From Lederbergia sp. NSJ-179 (GTDB lineage: Bacteria > Bacillota > Bacilli > Bacillales > Bacillaceae_C), in contig NZ_JALIFP010000004.1 of assembly GCF_022867885.1 (NCBI RefSeq), positions 1-64,000 on the forward strand: 64,000 nt of DNA, in the 5' to 3' direction. The notes below the pieces were generated by a model. The model was given only the letters and a program-made list of their open reading frames with translations. It searched no databases and was not told where the DNA came from. This document shows, piece after piece, positions 43,251 through 52,817 of the stretch (its first letter is position 1; each line of letters opens with the position of its first letter). Made by a program: the position numbers and the translations under genes.

Positions 43251-43858
43251 CTAAAAAAATATTTGGCTTCAGCCTATTAGCCATTTTAGCAGCAATCCTA
43301 GTGGTTAATGTTGTCCAAGAGGCTAGCGCGAAAAAAGATAGAGAGAATCAGCAGAAGGAACGTGAGAAACAGATCGAAGCCGCAACTGAAATAAATGTCG
43401 ACAAGATGTTTTCGGAGGGCTTAACGAAAGGTGATATACCGCCTGATTTTGAATTGGAGGCATTGTCTGGCGAAAAAATCAAGTTGTCTGATCTGAATGG
43501 GAAAAAGGTTTTATTGAACTTCTGGGCGACCTGGTGTCCTCCATGCAAGGCAGAAATGCCGCATATGGAAAAATTTTATCAGGAAAAGGCTGAAAAATAT
43601 GATGTTGAGATGATTGCTGTAAATTTAACTTCGGCTGAAACGGCACGTAAGAAACGGGAAAAAGTTCAAGAATTTATTGATGATTATCAACTAAGTTTCC
43701 CTGTTCTATTAGATGAAGAGGGAGTGGTAGGGGATAAATATCAGGTTATATCCATACCTACTAGTTATTTTATTGGTTCGGATGGTCTGCTTCAAAATAA
43801 AGTTATCGGTCCCATGGACGAAGAAGTGATGGAAAACCTTGTGAAAAATTTACATTAA
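43247..43858 (+). CDS. TlpA/ResA-type membrane-anchored thioredoxin
   Basis: A 203-residue protein with an N-terminal anchor (residues ~4-22) and an extracytoplasmic thioredoxin domain. WCPPC places the redox cysteines at 97 and 100, and the cis-proline region is ISIPTSYFIGSDG. Such proteins reduce disulfides outside the membrane, for example in cytochrome c maturation. ATG 43247 follows GGAGGGTG; the longer frame from 43202 has no site. Confidence 0.88.
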   Translation: MTKKIFGFSLLAILAAILVVNVVQEASAKKDRENQQKEREKQIEAATEINVDKMFSEGLTKGDIPPDFELEALSGEKIKLSDLNGKKVLLNFWATWCPPCKAEMPHMEKFYQEKAEKYDVEMIAVNLTSAETARKKREKVQEFIDDYQLSFPVLLDEEGVVGDKYQVISIPTSYFIGSDGLLQNKVIGPMDEEVMENLVKNLH

Positions 43859-43896
43859 TCCATGGAAGGGAAAAACAATATTCTTTAAAAATATGG

Positions 43897-43926
43897 TTGA
43901 CTTATTAAAGCGTAATCAACTATACT
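43897..43926 (+). promoter_or_regulatory. Sigma-A promoter of the S-box gene
   Basis: TTGACT (43897-43902), 18-base spacer, TATACT (43921-43926). Transcription would begin about 25 bases before the riboswitch. Confidence 0.75.
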
Positions 43927-43956
43927 TGGTTTAATAATAAAATTGAATAGTATTAT

Positions 43957-44066
43957 TCTTATCAAGAGCGGCGGAGGGATAGGCCCTGCGATGCCCAGCA
44001 ACCTTCAGAGGATTATATCTGAAAAGGTGCTAATTCCTACAGACGGGTATGTCTGAGAGATAAGGA
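43957..44066 (+). promoter_or_regulatory. SAM-I (S-box) riboswitch aptamer
   Basis: The conserved S-box blocks appear in order: CTTATCAAGAGCGGCGGAGG, GGCCCTGCGATGCCCAGCAA, AAGGTGCTAATTCC, TACAGACGGG and TGAGAGATAAGGAG. The P1 stem pairs CTTATC with GATAAG. S-adenosylmethionine binding stabilises the aptamer and lets the downstream terminator form, switching off methionine synthesis genes. Confidence 0.95.
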
Positions 44067-44082
44067 GAGGAAATAGACCATC

Positions 44083-44110
44083 ATCCCCCTTATCACAAGG
44101 GGGATTTTTT
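44083..44110 (+). terminator. S-box-controlled terminator
   Basis: ATCCCCCTT (44083-44091) pairs with AAGGGGGAT (44097-44105), followed by six T. It is the expression platform of the riboswitch. Confidence 0.92.
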
Positions 44111-44124
44111 GCGTCCAGCTTTAG

Positions 44125-45498
<1,374 letters not shown>

Positions 45499-45510
45499 TA
45501 TAGAAGCAAG

Positions 45511-45544
45511 GAGGCTGGGCGTCACGCGTTTCAGTCTCTTTTTA
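45511..45544 (+). terminator. Probable terminator
   Basis: GAGGCTG (45511-45517) pairs with CAGTCTC (45532-45538) with one wobble, followed by a T-run. Confidence 0.6.
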
Positions 45545-45559
45545 AAAAATAGAAAATTT

Positions 45560-45685
45560 GGCTAGTGTCAGATCAAGCTCTAGCGCATAGACCTGAGGGG
45601 CTCGCAGGATGTGAGTCCAGCGGCGTGGTGATTGACGTGGCGCTCTTAGCCGTTTTTCCACTTCAAGGCTTGCGCTTTTCGAGAA
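45560..45685. repeat. Dispersed hairpin repeat
   Basis: CTCGC-AGGAT-GTGAG (45601-45615) keeps pairing by a wobble. The core AGCGGCGTGG...TTAGCCGTT and the tail CAAGGCTTGCGCTTTT follow. It lies between the sulfhydrylase and homoserine dehydrogenase. Confidence 0.75.
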
Positions 45686-45703
45686 TAGATGGGAGGAGAA
45701 GAA

Positions 45704-46681
45704 ATGCCAAAGATTAAAGCGGCTTTATTGGGACTTGGAACAGTTGGAGCCGGAGTTTATGAGGTGATCCAACGGTATCAAGACCAATTAAAAGAGCTTG
45801 TTGGAGCAGAAGTAAGCATAGTTGCAATATTAATTCAGGATAAAGATAAGGAACGTGTCATAGCCGATGATATACTCCTTACCAATAATATTCGTGAAAT
45901 TTTAGCGATTCCTAATCTTGATGTGATTTTTGAATCGATTGTCGGTGCGGAACCGGCTTTTACGTATTTAGAGGATGCGATTAATCAAGGCTGCCATATT
46001 ATTACAGCTAATAAGGAAATGTTTGCAAAGCATGGGAACATATTACTTCAAAAAGCAAAAGAACAGGATGTGCAGATTGGATTTGAGGCAACGGTAGCAG
46101 CGGGTGTTCCGATCATTCGCACGATTCAACAACAACTCCAGTTCAATAAAATCGAAAAAATTCAAGCTTTATTAAATGGCACATCGAATTTTATTTTAAC
46201 TGAAATGAGGGAGAAGCAGCTTCCTTTTGCAGAAGTATTGGAAACTGCTCAATCTCTCGGGTTTGCGGAGGCTGATCCGACAAACGATGTGGAGGGAATT
46301 GATGCCTTTTATAAATTAATGATTTTGAGTCAGCTTGTCTATGGCAGACAGCCACAATGGGAAAGTGTTGAGATAAAGGGGATTGCAAGTATTCCAGACA
46401 TTCACCATGCAACAGGCCGCTATAAACATATTGCAGAATTGAAAAAAGAGGGAGAGCAAATTCAGGCATTTGTTCAGCCTGTTTTAACAGATAAAACTCA
46501 CCCGCTTTATCATGTAGAAGGAGTCAACAATGCGGTTGTGCTACACACATCACTTGCTGGAACCATTACGATCCAAGGACCGGGAGCTGGAAGTAAGCCT
46601 ACAGCTAGTGGTATGATTGAAGACTTTGTTCATATTTTTCAAAAAGACGCTGCTCGTTCTAAAAAATTAGCAAGCTTGTAG
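45704..46681 (+). CDS. hom: Homoserine dehydrogenase, short form
   Basis: A 325-residue NAD(P)H enzyme reducing aspartate semialdehyde to homoserine. The Rossmann motif GLGTVGAGVYEVI, VAAGVPIIRTIQQQL and LNGTSNFILTEMRE, and GFAEADPTNDVEGIDAFYK (catalytic acids) are present. The C-terminal ACT domain that gives threonine feedback in the ~430-residue Bacillus Hom is missing, so this may be a second, unregulated enzyme for methionine synthesis with the sulfhydrylase upstream. ATG 45704 has GGGAGGAG upstream. Confidence 0.9.
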   Translation: MPKIKAALLGLGTVGAGVYEVIQRYQDQLKELVGAEVSIVAILIQDKDKERVIADDILLTNNIREILAIPNLDVIFESIVGAEPAFTYLEDAINQGCHIITANKEMFAKHGNILLQKAKEQDVQIGFEATVAAGVPIIRTIQQQLQFNKIEKIQALLNGTSNFILTEMREKQLPFAEVLETAQSLGFAEADPTNDVEGIDAFYKLMILSQLVYGRQPQWESVEIKGIASIPDIHHATGRYKHIAELKKEGEQIQAFVQPVLTDKTHPLYHVEGVNNAVVLHTSLAGTITIQGPGAGSKPTASGMIEDFVHIFQKDAARSKKLASL

Positions 46682-46755
46682 TACCCATACGACTGTCATA
46701 ACTTGTCCTCCCATTACATACTCTTATATAGGCGAAGGCGATGAGGAGGAAGATT

Positions 46756-48198
46756 ATGAAGAGAAGCAGGCTGGTGTTGATCGCTGTTTGTTCCTTTTTT
46801 ATTGGGGCAGCCGGAGTATATGCTAGTATGGTATGGATTTTTCCGAATTTGCAGGATCAGGAAGAGAAGGTAAAACAAGAGTCAGAGACGATTCAAATAC
46901 TCCCGGAAATGGCAAAAGTCGCAGAAGCCTATGAATTAATTCAAAAAGCTTATGTGGAAGAAGTGGATTCAAAGCAATTGATTCAGGGTGCGATTCAAGG
47001 GATGGTCGGCACTTTAAAGGATCCTTATTCTGTTTATATGGATGAAGAAACCGCTGAGAGATTCAATGAAAGTATGGATTCCAGTTTTAATGGAATTGGA
47101 GCACAAATTGCTATTCAAGAAGGCAAGCTTGTGATCATTTCTCCTATCAAAAATTCTCCTGCAGAAAATGCAGGACTGAAAGCAAAGGATCAAATTATTA
47201 AGATTGATGGGGACCCCGTTGATGGTTTGGATTTATATGAAGCATCTAGTAAAATTCGGGGTAAAAAGGGAACAACCGTGAAACTTGATATTGTTCGAAA
47301 TGGTGTATCAGCTCCCATGACTATTGAAATTACAAGAGATGAAGTTCCTATTTTAACTGTCTTTTCCGACATGAAGGAAAGTGGTGGAAAGAACATTGGT
47401 TATGTGGAAATAACCTCATTTGCTGAAGGAACAGCAAGGGACTTTTCCAGTGAATTAGAGCAATTAGAAACGAAAGATATCGATGGACTGATCATTGATG
47501 TGCGCGGGAATCCTGGTGGAATGCTGAGTAGTGTGCAAGATATACTCGATCAACTTGTGACAGATGAAAAGCCATATGTGCAAATTGAAGAGCGTTCAGG
47601 TAAAAAACAAACCTATTATTCAGTGCTGAAACAGAAAAAACCTTATCCGATTACAGTGCTTATGGATGGGGGAAGTGCGTCAGCCTCAGAGATTCTGGTC
47701 GCTGCCTTAAATGAAATCAATGGAACAACTCTTGTAGGAACGAAGACCTTCGGCAAGGGAACGGTTCAACAGCCACTCCCATTGGAAGAAGGGGGAAATT
47801 TAAAATTAACGATGGCGAAATGGTTGACACCAGATGGAAACTGGATTCACGGGAAAGGAATTGAGCCAACAATTGAAGTGCAGCAGCTTGACTATTTTAA
47901 TGCCCATCCAATTGAACTCAAGGAAACCTTAAAGCAAAACATGAATGAAGAAAACGTGAAGTTTGCACAGGAGATGTTGAAAGGATTAGGGTTTGCCCCA
48001 GGAAGAACAGACGGTTATTTTGATGAACAAACAGAAAGAGCCGTTAAAGCCTTTCAATCCATTGAAAAGCTTCCTGTAACAGGCGAAATTGACGAAAAAA
48101 CAGCAGCAGCATTAGAGGAAAAAATCATTACCTCTATAAAAGACGAGAAAAATGATATGCAATTACAAGTTGCCCTCAAAACATTATTTAAAAAATAG
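46756..48198 (+). CDS. ctpB: Carboxyl-terminal processing protease CtpB (S41)
   Basis: A 480-residue exported protease. A signal anchor (residues ~5-25) is followed by a PDZ domain (~90-175), the S41 domain with the Ser309/Lys334/Gln338 triad (DGGSASASEI, TFGKGTVQQPLP) and a C-terminal peptidoglycan-binding domain (MLKGLGFAPGRTDGYFDEQT). In B. subtilis CtpB cleaves SpoIVFA to trigger sigma-K activation in the mother cell, supporting a spore former. GAGGAGG precedes ATG 46756. minJ follows, as in B. subtilis. Confidence 0.93.
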   Translation: MKRSRLVLIAVCSFFIGAAGVYASMVWIFPNLQDQEEKVKQESETIQILPEMAKVAEAYELIQKAYVEEVDSKQLIQGAIQGMVGTLKDPYSVYMDEETAERFNESMDSSFNGIGAQIAIQEGKLVIISPIKNSPAENAGLKAKDQIIKIDGDPVDGLDLYEASSKIRGKKGTTVKLDIVRNGVSAPMTIEITRDEVPILTVFSDMKESGGKNIGYVEITSFAEGTARDFSSELEQLETKDIDGLIIDVRGNPGGMLSSVQDILDQLVTDEKPYVQIEERSGKKQTYYSVLKQKKPYPITVLMDGGSASASEILVAALNEINGTTLVGTKTFGKGTVQQPLPLEEGGNLKLTMAKWLTPDGNWIHGKGIEPTIEVQQLDYFNAHPIELKETLKQNMNEENVKFAQEMLKGLGFAPGRTDGYFDEQTERAVKAFQSIEKLPVTGEIDEKTAAALEEKIITSIKDEKNDMQLQVALKTLFKK

Positions 48199-48228
48199 GT
48201 AACGAGTTTAGTAAATAACAAAATATAG

Positions 48229-48272
48229 GGCTAGGCAATCTGGAAAAAATTCAGGTGTCTAGCCATGTTTTT
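48229..48272 (+). terminator. Probable terminator of ctpB
   Basis: GGCTAG (48229-48234) pairs with CTAGCC (48259-48264), followed by ATGTTTTT. The loop is long and the stem short. Confidence 0.55.
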
Positions 48273-48341
48273 GTTCTTTTTCTATTAATGTCTGGTAAAA
48301 TAGAAGATATATTTATGTACCCGGAAAGGATGTGGAGGTAT

Positions 48342-49553
48342 TTGGAATGGTTAGTAGAGATTGCCAAAGGTATAGGGCGGATGATGCTTCATCCTGTTTT
48401 CTATTTCTCGATGATTTGGGTCATTTTGGCCGGATATTGGAGAATAAAAAGAGAACGACGTGATTTCCATGTAAGAGTACATAATATTTTCCTAGAGTTC
48501 CGGCATTTATTTCCTGTAGGAATAATGACAGGAATGGTTCTTTCGCTCTTCTCCGTTGTTTTAGGGCTGACATTTCCTTTTATCCTGATTGTAATGATCG
48601 CAATTGCAACGATTTTATTCACGTTTATGGGAAATGCCCGTTTGCTTTCTCCTGCTTTTACAATTGGAATTCCGTTACTATTGCTCAGTCTTCTTTCCAT
48701 ATTTTCCATTGATTTAAAGGTTATTCATCCTATTGATCATACTGATTTGTTTGGCGCCACTGTTATGCTAGGCTTAATGATGGGGACAGAAGGATTTTTA
48801 ATGTTAAAAAACGGCTTGAAGGATGTATCTCCTAAATTGCGGACAAGCCGTAGAGGATTAACGGTTGGGGCTCTACAGGCTAAGCGGTTTTGGCTTATTC
48901 CTGCATTTCTATTTCTTCCTTCAGGGGTTATGACGATTCCTTTTGATTGGTGGCCCGTGATTCAAGCTGGACATGAAAGCTATTCTTTGGTTTTGCTGCC
49001 ATTTTTGCTTGGCTTTCAGCAGCAAATTCAAACGGAATTGCCTGAAATAGCCGTAAGACGGATAGGAAAACAGGTATTTACTTTAGGATTAATCGTCCTG
49101 ATTACAAGTGTAATCTGTGTATTTCTATTGCCTGTCTATGCTGCGATTATCACGTCTGGATTCGCTCTATTGGGGAGAATTTGGATTGCTTATCGACATC
49201 GGGTAAGGGAAAATACGACTCCATACTATTTTGCTCCAAGAAATACGGGTGTCATGGTGCTCGATGTATTACCGCATTCTCCGGCTGATAAAATGGGGTT
49301 GAAAACGGGTGAAATTATCCATACATGTAATAAAGTGAAGGTAAGTACCCATAAAGAAATGTACCAAGCACTAATAAAGAATAGAGCCTATTGTAAGCTT
49401 GAAGTTTTTGACACAAATAATGAAATTCGTATCGTACAAGGAGCTTTATATGAGGGAGACCATCATGAACTTGGAATTCTTTTTATCGAAAAGAGGGAAG
49501 GGTCAAGTCCACAAGACAATTTAGGGCCCTTTTATAAGGATTCACAAAGATGA
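48342..49553 (+). CDS. minJ: Cell-division topology protein MinJ (PDZ)
   Basis: A 403-residue membrane protein with about seven or eight helices and a C-terminal PDZ domain (VMVLDVLPHSPADKMGLKTG). It links DivIVA to MinCD so that division septa avoid the poles; B. subtilis MinJ has 397 residues and also follows ctpB. The start is uncertain: TTG 48342 has TGGAGG just upstream and gives the expected length, while in-frame ATGs at 48315 and 48330 lack good sites. Confidence 0.85.
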   Translation: MEWLVEIAKGIGRMMLHPVFYFSMIWVILAGYWRIKRERRDFHVRVHNIFLEFRHLFPVGIMTGMVLSLFSVVLGLTFPFILIVMIAIATILFTFMGNARLLSPAFTIGIPLLLLSLLSIFSIDLKVIHPIDHTDLFGATVMLGLMMGTEGFLMLKNGLKDVSPKLRTSRRGLTVGALQAKRFWLIPAFLFLPSGVMTIPFDWWPVIQAGHESYSLVLLPFLLGFQQQIQTELPEIAVRRIGKQVFTLGLIVLITSVICVFLLPVYAAIITSGFALLGRIWIAYRHRVRENTTPYYFAPRNTGVMVLDVLPHSPADKMGLKTGEIIHTCNKVKVSTHKEMYQALIKNRAYCKLEVFDTNNEIRIVQGALYEGDHHELGILFIEKREGSSPQDNLGPFYKDSQR

Positions 49554-49654
49554 CATATCTATTAAGCTAATAACGGTTTACATACCTTCCAGGGGGATGA
49601 TAGGATAAACAAAAGAAAATTTAGTTTAAGAAAAAATACCTGGAGATGTGTCCT

Positions 49655-50320
49655 ATGAATAACAAAAAGCTAATGATTATTACGATAATAGTGGTCGTTG
49701 TGGCAGTCGCCGCAATCGTTATCCTGACCAAAAAGATAAACCAATCGGATCAAGAAAATGTTCAAGTGGAACAACCAAATATTGAAAATCAACCAACATT
49801 GGGAATGGAGGATGCTCCTGTTTCAATTGTAGAATTTGGAGATTACAAATGCCCGGGATGTAAAGCTTGGACAGAAAGGGTTTTTCCACAGCTTGAAAAA
49901 GATTATATTAAAAACGGTGATGTAAAATTATCTTATGTAAATGTCCTTTTTCATGGAGATGAATCATTCCGAGCGGCGTTAGCTTCTGAATCAGTCTTTA
50001 AACAAGATCCTGAGGCATTCTGGGATTTTCACGAAGGGCTTTATCAGGCACAACCGGCTACCCAACAACATGATGAAAAATGGGTCACAACGGAAAAATT
50101 ATTGGAAATTGCCAAAGAAACGGTCCCAAATATTGATTTGGATCAGCTTGAAAAAGATATTGAAGAACAGGGGACAAAGGCTGAAGTGAGCATTGATGAA
50201 CAATTGGTGCAGAAACATAACATTGAATCGACTCCATCTGTAATTGTGAACGGTGTGCTAGTGAAAGATCCATTTGACTATGAAGCCATTTCAAATTTAA
50301 TTGAAAAAGGATTGAAATAG
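49655..50320 (+). CDS. bdbD: Thiol-disulfide oxidoreductase BdbD (DsbA family)
   Basis: A 221-residue membrane-anchored disulfide-forming enzyme. An N-terminal helix (residues ~6-25) is followed by a DsbA-like thioredoxin domain with active site CPGC (Cys66, Cys69) and the cis-proline loop NIESTPSVIVNG. It introduces disulfides into exported proteins and is reoxidised by BdbC, encoded one base downstream. ATG 49655 is chosen over GTG 49646. Confidence 0.9.
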   Translation: MNNKKLMIITIIVVVVAVAAIVILTKKINQSDQENVQVEQPNIENQPTLGMEDAPVSIVEFGDYKCPGCKAWTERVFPQLEKDYIKNGDVKLSYVNVLFHGDESFRAALASESVFKQDPEAFWDFHEGLYQAQPATQQHDEKWVTTEKLLEIAKETVPNIDLDQLEKDIEEQGTKAEVSIDEQLVQKHNIESTPSVIVNGVLVKDPFDYEAISNLIEKGLK

Positions 50321-50321
50321 G

Positions 50322-50750
50322 ATGCAAAATACCAAATCAACCTTTCAGGACTATATTCTTTACTTTGCCTGGATTGTATCTCTTATTGCCACACTAGGGA
50401 GTCTCTATTTTAGTGAAATCAAAGGTTTTATTCCCTGTGAGTTGTGCTGGTATCAAAGAATTCTGATGTATCCCTTAGTGATCATCATCGGGATTGCCGC
50501 TTTTGATCAGAATAAAAAGATTAAAAAATACGTTTTACCTCTTTCAATCATCGGAGGCTGTATTTCTTTTTATCATTATTTAATTCAGAAAGTTCCCGGT
50601 TTAGCTCCTGTCAAGCCGTGTGTGGGTGGAGTGTCCTGTAGTGGCCAATATATTAATTGGCTTGGATTTATCACGATTCCGTTTCTAGCGCTTATCGCCT
50701 TTATTCTGATCACTGTGCTGATGCTACTGTTACGGCAAAATAATAAATAA
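50322..50750 (+). CDS. bdbC: Disulfide bond formation protein BdbC (DsbB family)
   Basis: A 142-residue four-helix membrane protein. The quinone-side cysteine pair is CELC (in IPCELCWYQRILMYP) and the second pair is in KPCVGGVSC. It passes electrons from BdbD to menaquinone. In Bacillus the pair is needed for competence proteins such as ComGC. One base separates it from bdbD. Confidence 0.92.
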   Translation: MQNTKSTFQDYILYFAWIVSLIATLGSLYFSEIKGFIPCELCWYQRILMYPLVIIIGIAAFDQNKKIKKYVLPLSIIGGCISFYHYLIQKVPGLAPVKPCVGGVSCSGQYINWLGFITIPFLALIAFILITVLMLLLRQNNK

Positions 50751-50755
50751 TATGA

Positions 50756-50784
50756 AGAGGGTGAATGCATCACATCCACCCTCT
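50756..50784. terminator. Terminator between convergent genes
   Basis: AGAGGGTG (50756-50763) pairs with CACCCTCT (50777-50784). No strong T-run follows on either strand. Confidence 0.55.
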
Positions 50785-50789
50785 CCATA

Positions 50790-50972
50790 CTATTGCTCAT
50801 CAGGATTCTCTTCGACAACCTCTTCTTCAGCTTCTGCTGATCTCCCCCAAAAGAAACCCCACGGATCCCTTTGAGGACCCCTATCCTTTCGATCCTCATT
50901 AATTTCCACATTTTTTGCATGAATCACTAAATTTTCCACATGAATTTCTTTTGGTTTTTTTTCTTGAGACAT
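50790..50972 (-). CDS. Small acidic hypothetical protein
   Basis: A 60-residue soluble protein with IHVENLVIHAKNVEINE near the start, a basic middle and a poly-acidic tail (EAEEEVVEENPDEQ). AAAGGAGG lies 6 bases before ATG 50972; the frame to 51017 lacks a site. No family is recognised. Confidence 0.6.
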   Translation of the reverse strand: MSQEKKPKEIHVENLVIHAKNVEINEDRKDRGPQRDPWGFFWGRSAEAEEEVVEENPDEQ

Positions 50973-51079
50973 GTCCTTCCTCCTTTCTAATAAACCGATT
51001 CGCTCTATCCTATTCATGTATGGGGGATATGTATAGGCGAAAACATGGGCGAGTTAAAAAATCAAAACAATTGCCCTAT

Positions 51080-51096
51080 ATACCTCATAGGGGTAT
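51080..51096. promoter_or_regulatory. CsoR/CstR-type operator candidate
   Basis: ATACCTCATAGGGGTAT has the ATACC...GGTAT shape of operators bound by the copper sensor CsoR or persulfide sensor CstR. TATGTT/TAAAAT just downstream could be a -10 box, with TTGCCC at 51071 as a poor -35. The only gene downstream is a 23-codon frame. Confidence 0.4.
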
Positions 51097-51130
51097 GTTA
51101 AAATGACGGAAAATAAAGGGGGTGATTGAT

Positions 51131-51202
51131 TTGGTCGAAATTGCCAATGCTCATTCGTATTTGCAAGAAGAGGATCATTGTACGGTTAAGACAGAGACCT
51201 GA
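51131..51202 (+). CDS. Tiny ORF behind a strong ribosome site
   Basis: TTG 51131 (or GTG 51122) follows AAAGGGGGTGA and encodes VEIANAHSYLQEEDHCTVKTET, then TGA. A strong terminator starts four bases after the stop. It could be a real 23-residue peptide, a leader peptide or the start of a gene deleted between here and the terminator. It contains one Cys and two His. Confidence 0.35.
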   Translation: MVEIANAHSYLQEEDHCTVKTET

Positions 51203-51205
51203 TAT

Positions 51206-51257
51206 AAAAGAGGTTGTTCTAAAAGAGTCATGAGGATCTTTTAGAACAACCTCTTTT
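51206..51257. terminator. Strong bidirectional terminator
   Basis: AAAAGAGGTTGTTCTAAAAG (plus A) at 51206-51226 pairs perfectly with 51237-51257. It serves the tiny ORF and the convergent coat-like gene. Confidence 0.9.
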
Positions 51258-51266
51258 GCTTCAACT

Positions 51267-51512
51267 TTAGAAGAAAGGTATGAAAGCTAAGGTAGCAATC
51301 GCTCCCAATGCAATTCCCCAGCCAAAACCCCAGCCCCAGCCCCAACCATATCCATATCCACCATAATTGGATCTACCTAAAGGGCGGAGATACACTCTAT
51401 TGGGAGTGACACGGTCGATAATTCCGCGGTGAACCCTCCCCTCCCGAGTTTTAATCATCACAGGTCGGCCAATGCCTCCTCTACAAGCATGATAATATCG
51501 ATCAACTGACAT
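51267..51512 (-). CDS. Small Gly/Trp-rich protein with Sm-like N-terminus, probably spore-associated
   Basis: An 81-residue protein. Residues ~15-45 read GRPVMIKTREGRVHRGIIDR and VTPNRVYLRPL, like a small beta-barrel of coat-associated proteins. A Gly/Tyr/Trp run (YGWGWGWGFGWG) and a hydrophobic C-terminus follow. The composition suggests a spore-coat or membrane-associated role, without proof. The start is preceded by GAGGTG. Confidence 0.55.
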   Translation of the reverse strand: MSVDRYYHACRGGIGRPVMIKTREGRVHRGIIDRVTPNRVYLRPLGRSNYGGYGYGWGWGWGFGWGIALGAIATLAFIPFF

Positions 51513-51685
51513 TTGCTAAGCACCTCCCACATAAGATAATTCCATCCTTTATTACCTTATGTGTAATTCATTTATTTTGAATGGACAAACAACTTAGACA
51601 TTTTGCGGAAATAATGAACCGTAACGATTAGGATTCTTTGACATAATCTAATTTAAATTAACTTCAAAAAGGGGTGAAAAAAGGA

Positions 51686-51919
51686 ATGACATTTCATTAC
51701 CAAGATGCTTTAGCGAAAGGAGAAGTCCACGCCGTTAAAAAAGATAGTAGGATGTCTGATGAACTACAAGAGGATGAGGATGAAGAAAAATTTTTGGATA
51801 ATATCGGGAAAGTCGTTTACAGTGAACAGGTGGAACAAATATTAGCAGAGCAAAGCCTTTTGTTAATGGAATATGCGGATAAAATTGGCTATATTGTTGC
51901 ACAGGGGCAAAAACGCTAA
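51686..51919 (+). CDS. Hypothetical acidic protein
   Basis: A 77-residue soluble protein (TFHYQDALAKGEVHAVKKDS, then an acidic ELQEDEDEEKF and a helical tail EQILAEQSLLLMEYADKIGY). ATG 51686 with AAGGGGTG upstream is chosen over GTG 51674. No known family. It shares a terminator with the convergent ferredoxin gene. Confidence 0.5.
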   Translation: MTFHYQDALAKGEVHAVKKDSRMSDELQEDEDEEKFLDNIGKVVYSEQVEQILAEQSLLLMEYADKIGYIVAQGQKR

Positions 51920-51932
51920 AGCTGGACGATAG

Positions 51933-51966
51933 AAAAAAGGTGAACTTTTGCATGTTCACCTTTTTG
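51933..51966. terminator. Bidirectional terminator
   Basis: AAAAAAGGTGAAC (51933-51945) pairs with GTTCACCTTTTT (51954-51965). Confidence 0.88.
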
Positions 51967-51980
51967 ACATACTTAAAACT

Positions 51981-52223
51981 TTATTCCGAAGCAGCAAAGA
52001 ATTCCTTTGCTTTTTCGAAGTATTTTTCATCTTCTGGAAGAATATCTTCCTCGTGGTAGATTGCTTCCACCGGACAAACGGCTTGGCAAGCTCCACAGTC
52101 TATACAAAGGTCAGGATCGATAAAAAACATCTCGTCCCCCTCAATAATACAGTCAACAGGGCAAACTTCAACGCATTCCCCGAATTTTTCACCAATACAT
52201 GGTGCAGTAATAACGTAGGACAT
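51981..52223 (-). CDS. 7Fe/8Fe-type ferredoxin
   Basis: An 80-residue ferredoxin: CIGEKFGECVEVCPVDC and CIDCGACQAVCPVEAI bind two iron-sulfur clusters; the first motif has the long CxnCxxxCP spacing typical of 3Fe-4S/4Fe-4S ferredoxins of Bacillus. It donates electrons in the cytoplasm. The C-terminus is acidic. GGTGG lies about 6 bases before ATG 52223. Confidence 0.9.
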   Translation of the reverse strand: MSYVITAPCIGEKFGECVEVCPVDCIIEGDEMFFIDPDLCIDCGACQAVCPVEAIYHEEDILPEDEKYFEKAKEFFAASE

Positions 52224-52393
52224 ATAAAAACCACCTTTATCTTGTATGAGAATATCTCTTGAATTTTATGGAGATCAAAACGCCAATGCAAATTGACACA
52301 ATACCAATATAGCAAATCTCTTTCCTATTTTCAATTGGACAACCATAACTCCTCTTATGAAAACTAAAAAGAAAGAACTTTTACTGAAAAAAG

Positions 52394-52421
52394 TTGACAA
52401 ATATCGTATAAGGAATATAAT
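52394..52421 (+). promoter_or_regulatory. Sigma-A promoter of the metal-export operon
   Basis: TTGACA (52394-52399), a 16-base spacer and TATAAT (52416-52421): both boxes are perfect. Confidence 0.85.
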
Positions 52422-52429
52422 GGAGTTAA

Positions 52430-52451
52430 TATATGAACACATATACATATA
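52430..52451. promoter_or_regulatory. ArsR/CzrA-type operator candidate
   Basis: TATATGAACACATATACATA (plus TA) is an imperfect AT-rich palindrome just after the -10 box. ArsR-family zinc or cadmium sensors such as CzrA bind TATATGAA-like half sites at this position. Confidence 0.5.
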
Positions 52452-52471
52452 AAGAATGAGGGAGAAAAAAT

Positions 52472-52795
52472 ATGGAAAAACAACCAAATCAGCCGTCTAT
52501 GCATGATGAACTAGATGAGGAAACGCTTTTTATCGTCTCACAAACATTTAAAGCTTTATCTGAACCAACGCGAATTCGCATTTTACATCTTTTATCAGAG
52601 CAGGAATGTTCCGTGAATCAAATTGCAGAAAAGTTATCACTTCTACAATCAACCGTCTCTCATCAATTACGATTTTTGAAAAATCTACGCCTTGTCAAAT
52701 ATCGGCGGGAAGGTACCACTTTTTATTATTCGCATGATGATGAACACGTCATGAATGTATTGGAACAAACCATTGATCATGCTAGACATACATAA
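52472..52795 (+). CDS. ArsR/SmtB-family metal-responsive repressor
   Basis: A 107-residue winged-helix repressor: [20 protein letters not shown], the recognition helix [20 protein letters not shown] and wing REGTTFYYS. The C-terminal helix has [18 protein letters not shown], with Asp and His residues at the alpha-5 metal-site positions of zinc sensors such as CzrA. The operon with a P-type ATPase supports sensing of Zn, Cd or Co. Confidence 0.9.
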   Translation: MEKQPNQPSMHDELDEETLFIVSQTFKALSEPTRIRILHLLSEQECSVNQIAEKLSLLQSTVSHQLRFLKNLRLVKYRREGTTFYYSHDDEHVMNVLEQTIDHARHT

Positions 52796-52817
52796 AAGTA
52801 AGAATGAGGTGGGGAAA

